Assembly (NCBI GenBank): GCA_019155205.2
Contig: JAHNZQ020000079.1
Location: 998,436 to 1,062,435 of the forward strand
DNA: 64,000 nucleotides
Source of the DNA: Gracilaria vermiculophylla
Lineage: Eukaryota > Rhodophyta > Florideophyceae > Gracilariales > Gracilariaceae
Reading direction: 5' to 3'
Below the pieces are notes generated by a model. That model searched no databases, was not told the DNA's origin, and saw nothing but the letters and a program-made list of their open reading frames with translations. This document shows, piece after piece, positions 10,284-19,391 of this stretch; position 1 is the first letter of the stretch; each line of letters begins with the position of its first letter. Made by a program: the position numbers and the translations under genes.

Positions 10284-10724
10284 AAGAAGCGGTTGCAAAA
10301 GCAAGAGGACTCGGAGAGACATTGCGATTGTTCAATGCTCCTTTTCGAAACTGATTTTAAGTTCAGTTCATCGTTTCTACCGCTTTGGATGTCAATCCTA
10401 CGTTTGTAGACTGGTATTAAGCATAGCTTCAAATAGTGCTTTTCTCGTTTTATTGCTCATATTTACACAGATTGTGCATCTGCAGTTTTCAATCTCTATC
10501 TCCACTGCAGAAATACGAATCAAAGTATACGTCATGGATAAATTCACAATCAATCCGAGTGAATGCAGTAAATAATGGATCACTCCTAAAAACACAAATT
10601 GATAACATTTGCACCAAAAGAGTGTGCGCAAACCGCTCCAAGTGGTTATGCCACTCACTGGTCAGACAGATTGCTCCAATGTAGCAAATATCAAATTTTG
10701 GCGCGCAACAGGAGAAAGCGCGCT

Positions 10725-10748
10725 TCTCGCACACAGTTGTGTGCGAGA
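10725..10748. repeat. Perfect inverted repeat, 11-bp arms
   Basis: TCTCGCACACA and its exact reverse complement, separated by GT. It lies in gene-free DNA about 440 bp beyond the stop of the dockerin-like gene. Confidence 0.6.
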
Positions 10749-12139
10749 GTTGCCGAATTGGTACGCACTTTTCGTGCCCATTTCAGTCGTATCAAATCTG
10801 CCAATACGTATTTTGATATTTGAGTGCTGGTACAAATTTGTGTTTTTCGGAGCGACCCAATGTCTACCTAATACAAAAAAGAAATGTGACCGTCGGTATA
10901 CAACCGGTGCCATATACCGTACATTATACTAGTAGGCGAAGGGACGCAGATCGTAGCACAGATTTGGCAATCATCCATCACCGAGCTTGCTACGCATCAA
11001 ATTAATGATAAGATGTATGAGAGACACTGTATGACGTAGTCGATGAGGACGATAAGCCGCGTGATCGACACAACCGCTGAAGGTATCACATGAGCTTCAA
11101 GAGAAACATTTGTAGCGAAAGTTCGGGTTTCCTCCTCTCTCGCCTTCATTCTCCGTCCACCTCGTTCTCATTCCAATGAAAAGTTCGATTCCAGATATCA
11201 CATCTTTGACTATCTTGTTCCATGCCCTCCAAACGGGAGGGTTCTTCCTTTGTAATTCGATACAGATATCGCTCTTCGCAGAGAAAAAGAGCAGAGTGAT
11301 AGCACTCTCTTGCTCCGTGGAGAACTGGACTCATGGAAAAATAATTGTCATCGTCGATACAAGGAGTAGCGATGATCATGCATGCGATACACGACACAGG
11401 CGTAAGCATGCCGAATCGGGAAACAAGAAATGGCAGAATCAGTTTCCATCGGAGTGATCATTGTGGGCCAGCTCACCAAAACTATTTTAGGGTTCCGTCA
11501 AAGCTGCTGTAAAGGCGATTATTCTTCTGGAGAGATCATGGAGGAACAGCAACCAAGCGATTATACCCCGAAGGAGTAAGACAGCGTTCCTCGAAATTAT
11601 GTTTCTCAAGAGCTCTTTATGTTTTAACGAGGAATGAAAGATATCTTTTCAAAGTTTATGTAAAAGCGCTCACCGGAGGATGAAAGCCTAACCTGTACCA
11701 AAGCTGGTAACTTAACGGCTGGTACCGGCCACAGTAGAAGAGGAGCTCAAAATCGTATCCGTCCTGGTTTATTTAGTCGAATAGTTTACCGAATGAAGAA
11801 GAGATGCTATGCTTTGTACAGCCCTTCGTGCTTGGAGCAAAACTTACGATAGCTCACAACGCAAATGAAGCCACTTGTGTGCGTGGGAAGATAATCGATA
11901 GAGAAATGATACGATATCTCAACCCGAGAAAATTTGACGTCTTTTGGGAGCTGTACACTTCACAGTAATAAGGTATATCGTCGAAGGGGAGCCGCGTCGC
12001 TGTTCGCTTGTCGGGCTCAAAGAAAATGACAAGTAGTTTTACCGTCATGGTGTGCTCTGCTTCGGTGTTCGCCTCGCACTGTTCGGACGTGATGTAAATG
12101 TTTAACAGGATTTTCAAAGACAGTTTTCAGGTACATGCC

Positions 12140-12169
12140 CCACATGTGCACTTCCATGGGCACATGTGG
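12140..12169. repeat. Perfect inverted repeat, 10-bp arms
   Basis: CCACATGTGC and GCACATGTGG flank a 10-nt spacer. Each arm contains the E-box-like palindrome CACATGTG, so it could be a paired regulatory site or a hairpin. Confidence 0.55.
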
Positions 12170-13385
12170 CACTTTTTGTGCTTCGGCTCAAACGAAGTTG
12201 CCCGGCGCTCGTGCAAGGCTTCTAGGGAGTTTGAATTGGTTTCCTTCTACAAAAGGTAGCGCTTTATGAAACATTTGTGCACCGCTTGCACATCTACGCA
12301 GTCAAGCGGGAGGACGATACGATCTTACGAGATAAAACAGGCGGAGCGACGTAGTTATCAAAATGCATTGAAGCTTTCTGGTTATAGATATGTGAGGAAT
12401 GTGTTCAGAAGCGAGAAAAGAACATGCACATTAAAGAGTTGCGATTTAAGCAAGATCGGCAAACAGAAGTGAGAGCGAGGGGCGGAGGGGTTGCATCCTT
12501 CGGCTCACACGGGAATGGGAGTGTTTCTGTCTACGAGAAAGAAGGGCCTCAAATGAATGCAGCGGATTTCTTGCACGAAACCGAGACGAAACTGCATGAT
12601 TGCGGACAATTGACAGCGGAGCGAACTGGTCCCAATGAGTCTTGTGGTGATGCTGGATTTCATTCTCAAAAGGCGAAACCTAGCACTGAACGTCAAATGA
12701 CACGCTTTTCCTCCTCGAAGAAAAACTCGCGACGGCGTTGCAGGTTGATCGCGCATTGGTAAAATGTGGGTACGCACACCCGGCTTCCACAACAGACATC
12801 GCGCAAACGTGCAAACTGCGTGTGTTTCATCACGCAAGTACCGCTTTACAGCTCTGTCCGCGTGCTCACATCTTCACCATCAAAATAGATTTGGGCGCCG
12901 ACCGCACTCTGCAGCCGGTGGCGTCGACCGCTCTGCCGATGCTCTTGTGAAATGGCGCCGATGAAACCACACGTGTTACATCCCTCGCGGCCGAAAGTCA
13001 CCGTGTGAAGCAGTCGGTGCTTTTCTAAAAAAAAGAAAGGCGTGATCGCGCCCCTTCGCCGTTCACGGATCGCTTCAGCGCAAGTCCTCGCGCCATAAAT
13101 CCATCGGTTGCGTGCGAGATAAGCGACACGCCGCGCCACACGCCGCGCCACGACTCCGCCCACGGCCGCGCCACCGCGCCCTCCAGCGCCAGCCCCTCTC
13201 AGCTTTCATCTGCATCTCCAAGCGCCTTGTCTCGCTCCCGCCATTGCGCCGCAGTCAGCAACTGGGGATCAGAACGCCCCCGAGAATCTCGCCCGCAGCA
13301 AGCGACGCAAGCCGCTGAGCACAACTCTGTCAGACTTGACCACATTTACCGTTCGTTGAGCCCCCAGTCGATCGCAGCTCTCAAC

Positions 13386-13661
13386 ATGTGGCGCGGTGTG
13401 TTTCGAGCAACCCGCGTTCTCCTCGACGGTCGCAACCGCTTTCCAGTTGACGTCAAGTACACGCAGACCAGAAAACGCAACACCAGAAAAAGGCTCAAGA
13501 TAATGAAGGAAAACGCCAAAATCATTCGCGAGGGTCGAGAAGCGTTGACAAGAAGGTTGGCGAGGGAACAAAGGGAACAGCTGCAACAGAGCAAACACAG
13601 CATCCCGCTCGAACCCATGCGGCCGCCTTCGACGAGCGAAGAGAAGACCAGTCTACAATGA
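13386..13661 (+). CDS. Small basic protein, possibly mitochondrial
   Basis: 91 residues from ATG 13386 (context CAACATGT). The frame is open upstream too, but that part is low-information. The N-terminus MWRGVFRATRVLLDGR is an amphipathic, Arg-bearing presequence type. The rest is a highly charged helix (TRKRNTRKRLKIMKENAK, then REALTRRLAREQREQLQQ) and a Pro/Ser tail. It looks like a small organellar ribosomal or assembly factor, but I cannot assign a family. It converges on the FKBP-TPR gene with a 172 bp gap. Confidence 0.4.
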   Translation: MWRGVFRATRVLLDGRNRFPVDVKYTQTRKRNTRKRLKIMKENAKIIREGREALTRRLAREQREQLQQSKHSIPLEPMRPPSTSEEKTSLQ

Positions 13662-13833
13662 ACGAGCCTACAACGAATTTCAAGACGAAGGCGTGAACGC
13701 GGAGGAACGCAGTTGCTGAGTCGCTCAATCCATCTGTTTATCACTCACTCTTCCACATACAAGTGTGAGAAGAAAAGGGGCTTCGACAAATTCGTTACAT
13801 TCAACTACGCATGGGAGGAACGAGACGTCCATC

Positions 13834-15314
13834 CTAGGCAAACATTGCTGCAGCTTGCTTCTTCTCCTTTTCTTCAAACTGCTTTCGCTTTCTGTCCAAC
13901 TTTTGAATTTCCATTCGAATTCCCATGTTATTGTTCTGCAGTTTCAACGCCGAGAGCAAGTCTTCTCTTGCTTTATCCCATTCTCCGAGTGCAACCAACG
14001 CGCGACCTCTGCAATTGAACATGAATCAGTTAGTAATGCAATTTGAGGCCCCCGTGCAAAGCATCCGGTGTGGGTTGTCACTTACCTGTAGTAAAACGCT
14101 TTGAAACTTGACGGATCCGCGTTCAGAGCAAGCGTTGAGCTCTCGACAGCCTTCTTGAACTGCTCCATCTTAAGCAGACACAGCGACAAGTTGTTCAGCG
14201 TTGTAACATGCAGCGCAGAGACCTCTTCTTTCGTAGGCCCCTCGTCTTGGCTCCCGTTACTTTGGTTTGTCTCAGTGCTAACCACCTGAGATGGGCCGCT
14301 GTTGTCGTTTACTTCCTTGCTACTTGAACCTTGATCTTCATCAGACCCTCTGACATGAGACTCGTCGTCTGCTGTGGACTGGGGCTGTGCTTGTTGGTTG
14401 GCTTGCTCTTCAGAGGAGTTTGCGACATTAAAGTCATCAACAACCCCGCTCGTGTTTACATCGGTGTGATCAATGTGTTCACTGGTTCCGTTTCCATTAA
14501 GCTGGGGAATGGGCAGTTGGACATTTTCACCTTGTTGCGTCGCAGTGCTTACGTCTAAAGTTTCAACGTCCTCTTGGTCTTTGGGTTCGTCTTGACCATG
14601 ATGTTCACTTTGCTCAATGTGGGCCTCTTCAAAGCCTTCTACCTCCGATTCGGGTTGCTGGTCTCCGTTGGCGTTCGCGGGTGAACCATTTGCGGGGGGA
14701 GCATGGCCGTTCTGCTCGCCTAGTTGGGCACTCTCGGGCTGCTGTTGCCGGTCGTGCTTGTAGAACACATTGGCCAAATACTGAATGCACTGGCTGTACT
14801 GAGCCATTGCACGGTCATACTTGAGTTCCTTGAAGAAGGCGTTTCCTTCTTCCTTGTACGTCTTGGCCATTTCGAAGCGCTCAGCCGGGGTCATGTCCGC
14901 AAAGGGCTTCTTCTTCTCAAGGTGCTCGAAGTGAATGAGCTCAACATCCATGAACACGGTGGAATTCGGGGGCACGCCTTTTCTCTTGAGCCCGCGCGAT
15001 CCAAACGCATAGGGGGCAGCGGCCCTGACGCGGCACTTCTCGCCGAGCTTCATGCTCTGCGCAACGAGCTCGAGGGCGGGGATGACCTTCTTCTTGCCGA
15101 GCGTGAAGGCCAGCACGCCGTCCTTGCGCCGCGAGGAGCTGTCCAGCACCTGCGCATCGCGCGCGTCGGACAGGCGGAGCGAGTACTTGAGGGCCACCTT
15201 GGCGCCGCGCCCGGCGCTGTCGCCGTCGCCTTCGACGAGAACGGTCTTGAGCAGCGAGCCGTCGTCGGTGAGGTCCTCCGTCCCGTCGGAGACGTCCCAC
15301 TTGCTGCGCGACAT
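13834..15314 (-). CDS. FKBP-type prolyl isomerase with TPR repeats (two exons)
   Basis: 467 residues: exon 1 is 15314-14086, intron 14085-14009 (77 bp, GTAAGT...GCAG, branch point TACTAAC at 14035-14029), exon 2 is 14008-13834. Joining gives an uninterrupted ...AFYYRGRALVALGEW TPR. Residues about 32-130 are an FKBP fold (VALKYSLRLSD, FTLGKKKVIPALELV, YAFGSRG). The active-site Trp of FKBP12 is Leu here, as in FKBP38-like proteins, so isomerase activity may be weak. TPR1 begins at about 149 (KEEGNAFFKELKYDRAMAQYSQCIQYL). A 180-residue Gln/Asn/Glu-rich disordered insert then precedes the later TPRs (about 367-450). TPR-FKBPs act as Hsp90 co-chaperones. ATG 15314 is chosen because upstream codons are only Arg/Ala from the CG repeat. 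Confidence 0.85.
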
Positions 15315-15429
15315 GCTGTGGTCGGGCCGCCGTGCGCGCGCGGCTGGTTGGCTGTCGCGGGTCGCGGCGGGGAACGTGAGACGCTGCGGGCCGGCGCGCG
15401 CTCGCGCCGCTGATCTGCGCCGCGTCGCC

Positions 15430-15464
15430 GCGCGCGCGCGCGCGCGCGCGCGCGCGCGCGCGCG
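15430..15464. repeat. (CG)n dinucleotide tract
   Basis: About 17 uninterrupted CG steps in the 311-bp spacer between the divergent FKBP-TPR and TGD5-like genes. Alternating CG of this length is a strong Z-DNA former. Confidence 0.9.
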
Positions 15465-15625
15465 AGCGGTGATTTTGCAGATGCTGATTTGCGCAAACTT
15501 GCGCGTGCGCACGGCCGTTGCGCCGATCTGCGCGCGGCGCCGAATCTGCGCGCGCGCGCGCCGCCTCAAAACGCGGCGCTCGGCGCGGCGCGCGCGCGCG
15601 GCGCGGCGCGCGGCGCGCAGACGCG

Positions 15626-16045
15626 ATGCAGCAGGACGGGGCCGCGCTGGGCGGCGCGCCGCGGCCGCAGGGCGCGCGCGCGCTGCGCATCGGCGGGCGC
15701 GAGATCAGCGCCGAGCGGCTGGTGTCCATGTTCAGCCGCACGTACTTCTGCATCGGGCCGGCGTGCCTGCGCAGCGGCTTCGGACCCGGCATCGGCGTCG
15801 GCTGCGGCGTGGGCGTGATCAAGGGGCCCATGTTGCCGCTCGGCGGCGAGTCCGGCAGCATCGACTTTCTGCGACAGCTGCCGGGCGGGTATCAAATTAT
15901 GAACGTGCTCAAGACGATCATGAGAAAGTTCCCGGGCAGCAAAACCGGTATTGGCTGTGGCGTTGGCGCCGGGTTTGGGTTTGGCATCGGCATTGCGCCG
16001 GCGGGCGGTGGCGGGAGGATGGGCGGCGGGGGGATGGGCGCGCTA

Positions 16046-16093
<48 letters not shown>

Positions 16094-16104
16094 AGCATGG
16101 GCAA

Positions 16105-16138
<34 letters not shown>

Positions 16139-16390
16139 ACGGGGATGGGGATGCAAAACGGAGGTAACATGTATTCAAACAATGAAGGGTATGCTGGTGG
16201 TGGCGCAGCCTCAGCACCGACGACACCGTCAGGAGCAGCCGCACGCAGCACAGCAACAAAGGCGCTAGAAGAGCGTATGAAAAGTATAGAGGACAAACTG
16301 GAAACGCTGGAGGAACGGGTGAATATTTCAGAGCGGATGAAACAGCTTGAAGAGCGAATGGGCGACATGGAGAAACGGAAACGAAGATGA
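15626..16390 (+). CDS. Glycine-rich TGD5-like protein with coiled-coil tail
   Basis: 254 residues from ATG 15626. Upstream in-frame codons are Ala/Arg low complexity and are left out. The N-terminal half has two glycine-zipper hydrophobic segments: GFGPGIGVGCGVGVIKGP (about 51-68) and TGIGCGVGAGFGFGIGI (about 107-125). They closely recall plant TGD5, a small glycine-rich protein of ER-to-plastid lipid transfer. A perfect GGM repeat follows, then an Asn/Ser/Ala linker and a heptad-rich charged C-terminus (ALEERMKSIEDKLETLEERV). Plant TGD5 lacks this long tail, so orthology is inference. Membrane association is likely. Confidence 0.6.
16048..16142 (+). repeat. In-frame 9-bp repeat encoding Gly-Gly-Met
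   Basis: Units of GGCGGCATG repeat about ten times, with AGC and AAC variants of the first codon, inside the TGD5-like gene. Confidence 0.85.
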
Positions 16391-16407
16391 CGGGGGCGAG
16401 GGGAGGT

Positions 16408-17087
16408 CTACTTGTTGTTTTGTCGTTTACGGCGGCGGTACTCCCACGGTTGCAGCGGACGGGCAAAGGACCACAGACCAATTTTGGCGTTTCTGGCCTC
16501 CTGCTCCATGTGCGCGAGGTGTTGCCGTTTGTCGTACGCTTTGTAGTGCCATGCGGCGCCTTGCTGGAGCATGTATTCGCCGTAGTTGACGCCGTGTTTG
16601 GTGATGACGTCTGCCACCAGCCGGCCGTATCGGTCGGTGGTGTGCACGTACAGGGTGACGTGGGTGCGGAGTAGCATCTGTTGGCCGATTTGCGTGGCTT
16701 GTTGTCTGGGCGGGGGGAGCGAGTGAGTACGACTTGGGAAGGGGGAGCGTAAAGACGGTGCGAGCGGACGTACCCAAAGTTCTGTTTGGTCTCTGGGCAG
16801 TCTATGGCCATGACGCGCACGCGAGCTGTGGCCTTCTCGCCGGAGGCGTGTGTGTAGTTGCAGTTGAACGTATCGCCGTCGGGCATCTTGAAGACGTACG
16901 CGCCGCGAATGACGCGCTTGCCCTCAGCACCGGCGGGCACCGCATGGTGCGGCTGCTGAATGAGCTCGGAGACGGTGTCTACGGCGCTGTGGGCGACGGC
17001 GGCGGCGTACGAGAGCGGCGATTGTTGCGCCTGTTGCTGCTGCGGCGGCTTGTCCGACGGGAAGCAGATGGAGAGACAGGAGCCCAT
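16408..17087 (-). CDS. Staphylococcal-nuclease-like protein with N-terminal acylation motif (two exons)
   Basis: 203 residues: exon 1 17087-16774, intron 16773-16706 (68 bp, GTACGT...CCCAG), exon 2 16705-16408. The joint restores NFGQQATQIG. SNase fold signatures: DGDTFNCNYTH (Ca-binding Asp), VRVMAIDCPETKQNFGQ (catalytic Arg and Glu), LYVHTTDRYGRLVADV (second catalytic Arg), NYGEYMLQQGAAWHYKAYD and GLWS. The N-terminus MGSCLSICFPS has Gly2 plus Cys4 and Cys8, a good myristoylation/palmitoylation signal. Plant Ca-dependent CAN nucleases are likewise acylated and plasma-membrane bound. Predicted role: membrane-tethered Ca-dependent nuclease. The divergent neighbour shares its promoter region. 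Confidence 0.85.
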
Positions 17088-17095
17088 GCTGAAGC

Positions 17096-17099
<4 letters not shown>

Positions 17100-17134
<35 letters not shown>
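17100..17134. repeat. (GGC)n trinucleotide tract
   Basis: About 12 GGC units immediately upstream of the SNase-like ATG, hence in its 5' leader. A similar GGC/GGA tract is at 17503-17540, just before the ATG of the divergent thioredoxin-fold gene. Confidence 0.85.
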
Positions 17135-17135
<1 letters not shown>

Positions 17136-17342
17136 AGCGGGTTTGCGACGGAGGCGCGAAGCAAAAAGCAAAGCAAAGCGCGGCGGTGCTGGCCATGCTC
17201 GGCGCGTGCGCCACGCTAGCTGCCACGCTGTTTCGAGCCGTTGGCGGCCAATGAGCGGCAGTGGCGCCAGACAGGCGCACCGCGCGGGCCGTGCGTGCCG
17301 TGACGGGCATGCGCGCCACGCGTGCCACGATGGGCATGCGCG

Positions 17343-17422
17343 CCACGCGGCCACGCGGCCACGGTGCCACGCGGCCACGCGGCCACGGTGCCACGCGGCC
17401 ACGGTGCCACGCGGCCACGAGA
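17343..17422. repeat. 8-bp minisatellite, about 10 units
   Basis: Tandem units CCACGCGG and CCACGGTG alternate from 17343 to 17422 in the 479-bp spacer between the SNase-like and thioredoxin-fold genes. Confidence 0.85.
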
Positions 17423-17566
17423 GCCAAGCTGGCACGGCAGCACGACGGTAGGACACGCAGAACAAGGAGCGCGCGGCGGCAGGACGTTGATGAGGGCGTG
17501 CAGCGGCGGCGGCGGCGGCGGCGGAGGCGGCGGAGGCGGCGTGCGCGCGGGGCGACGCGGGCGCGC

Positions 17567-18781
17567 ATGGCCATGGGCGTGGTGCAGGCGGTGGCCAACG
17601 GCTCGCAGCTGGCGCGCGCGCTGTACGCCGCCACCGTCACCGTGGTGCTGCTGTCCAGCCCGTTCTCGTGCGAGACGCCGTCGGCGCTGGGCGCGCTGTC
17701 CGCCGCCGCCCCCCTGGTGTCGTGCGCGTCCGTGCAGTACGTGCACGTGAGCGTGCACCCCGCGCTGGCCGTGCACGCGCCGCGCCGCTGGTTCGACCTG
17801 CTCAACTCGGCCGACGCCGTGCGCAACCTGACGCGCTCCCCCCCCGTGCTGCCGTTCGTGCGGCTGTTCCACGCGGCCGAGCGCCCGTTCGTGCGCGACC
17901 TGGGCGGCGCGCTGGACGCCGTGCCGCTGGCGGCGCGCGTGTCGCGCGCGTGCGGCGCGCAGCCGCTGCTGCCGACCGCGCTGTCGCGCGACGACTTTGC
18001 GGCCGGCGTGCGCGCCGGCGCGCGCGGCGTGCTGCTGATCGGCGCCGCGCCGCACGCGCGCCGCGCGCAGCTGGCGCGCGCCGCGTCGCGCGCCGCGGCG
18101 CAGCGCGCGCGCTGGCTGTTCGCGCTGGTGGACACGCGGCGCGACGCGCTGTTCGCGCAGCTGGTGGCCGACGACGCGCTGCTGCTGGTGAGCGTGCGCG
18201 AGCGCAAGGCGGCGCTGCACGACGCGCGCGGCGTGGCGCCCGCGCAGCTGCCCGCGCTGCTGGCGCGCTTCGAGCGGCTGGCGCGCGGCTCGGCGCGCGG
18301 CGCGGCGCGCGGCGCGGCGCGCGCGCGCGGCGCGGCGCTGCGCTACTTTGCGCGCGGCGACGGCGGCGCGCGCGCGCTGCTGCGCGCGCCCGTGTGCGGC
18401 GTGTCGCTGCGCGCGCTGCTGCGCGGCGACCGCTCGCGCGCGGCGCGGCGCGCGTCCGTGCTGTGGGTGGTGGCGCTGCAGCCGTGGTGCGCGTTCTGCC
18501 AGCGCGTGCGGCCGGCGTACGAGCGCTTCGCGCGCGTGGCGGCGCTGGCGCGCGCCGACGTGCACGTGGCGCTGGTGGAGGACGTGCGGCTGCTGCCGCC
18601 GCCGCTGGAGCGGCTGGTGGACGGCTTCCCCACCGTGCTGCGCGTGCAGCGGCTGGGCGGCGAGCGGCGCGCGCGCGAGTACGGCGGCGCGCACGACGTG
18701 CGCGCGCTCATCGCGCAGCACGCCGCGCCGCAGGCGCGCGCGCTGCGCGCCGCGTGCGGCGCGCTGCGCGCCGTCGGCTGA
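17567..18781 (+). CDS. Thioredoxin-fold (PDI-like) protein
   Basis: 404 residues from ATG 17567, next to a second ATG at 17573. The C-terminal domain (about 290-390) is a thioredoxin fold: VLWVVALQPWCAFCQRVRPA with the redox pair Cys308-Ala-Phe-Cys311, then the cis-Pro loop DGFPTVLRV and a final EYGGAHDVRALIAQ helix, as in PDI family domains. The N-terminal 290 residues are Ala/Arg-rich, with hydrophobic strands (ATVTVVLLSSPFSC) that could be a degenerate thioredoxin domain. There is no clear ER-retention signal at the C-terminus (RAVG). Third-position GC is close to total, like the rest of the island. Likely a thiol-disulfide oxidoreductase of the secretory pathway or another compartment. 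Confidence 0.65.
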   Translation: MAMGVVQAVANGSQLARALYAATVTVVLLSSPFSCETPSALGALSAAAPLVSCASVQYVHVSVHPALAVHAPRRWFDLLNSADAVRNLTRSPPVLPFVRLFHAAERPFVRDLGGALDAVPLAARVSRACGAQPLLPTALSRDDFAAGVRAGARGVLLIGAAPHARRAQLARAASRAAAQRARWLFALVDTRRDALFAQLVADDALLLVSVRERKAALHDARGVAPAQLPALLARFERLARGSARGAARGAARARGAALRYFARGDGGARALLRAPVCGVSLRALLRGDRSRAARRASVLWVVALQPWCAFCQRVRPAYERFARVAALARADVHVALVEDVRLLPPPLERLVDGFPTVLRVQRLGGERRAREYGGAHDVRALIAQHAAPQARALRAACGALRAVG

Positions 18782-19391
18782 CGCGCGCGCCCGCTGTAAA
18801 TGCGTGTTTGTAAATGAATTCGAATTCGAACTTTTGAGCGCGCGCGTCACGCCGCCGCCCCCGCGCGCCACCGAATCGCGCGCGAGCCCCCGCGCCCCGC
18901 GCCCCGCGCCCCGCGCCCCGCGGCCCCCCAGCAGCCGCCGCTTCAGTGCGCTGCGCCCCACGCGCCACGCGCCACGCGCGCCGCCTGCGCTCGCCGCCGC
19001 CGCGCGCCCCTTACACTCGCACGTACGCGCGGCGCGGGAGCCATCTCTCGTGTGCTGCTGCACCCGCCGCGCGCCCATCGCTGCCGTTGCGCCTCGCCGC
19101 CGCCGCCGCCGCCGCGCATCGCACGCCCAGCGCGCACCTCTCGTGCGCCGCGCCCCCCGCCTGCGGCGCCGCACCACCGCCTCGCCGCCGCCGCCAAGCG
19201 CATCTCCCGTCAGCACCGCCCCCCCCCCTCCGCCCCCACCGCGCCACATCATCGCCACGCTGCCCACCCCCCGCCGCCGCCACCACACGCATGCGCGCAA
19301 CAAAAACAAATTAAAACAACATTAAAAAAGAAAAAAGAAAAAAGAAAAAAAAAAAATGCATTGCGCCGCGCCGCGCGTCGCGTCTACGTCG
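18782..19391. other. Spacer between convergent genes, low complexity
   Basis: C-rich, codon-like low-complexity DNA up to about 19300, then a 48-bp A-rich tract (about 19310-19357, GAAAAAA units). The tract lies just past the stop of the AGC kinase gene on the minus strand, where it reads as T-rich and could assist 3' end formation. No credible gene. Confidence 0.5.

Larger units (their letters stand above)
10284..13385. other. Long gene-free spacer with two perfect hairpins
   Basis: About 3.1 kb in which no open frame gives a recognisable protein. Two perfect inverted repeats stand out: 10725-10748 (11-bp arms, 2-nt loop) and 12140-12169 (10-bp arms, 10-nt loop). GC content rises sharply after about 12.9 kb at the entry to the GC island. 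Confidence 0.5.

Noticed and set aside
17216..19309. 697-codon minus-strand frame over the thioredoxin-fold gene
   Set aside because: A GC-rich shadow made of Arg/Ala/Gly runs with no domain. The plus-strand frame has the CxxC thioredoxin motif.
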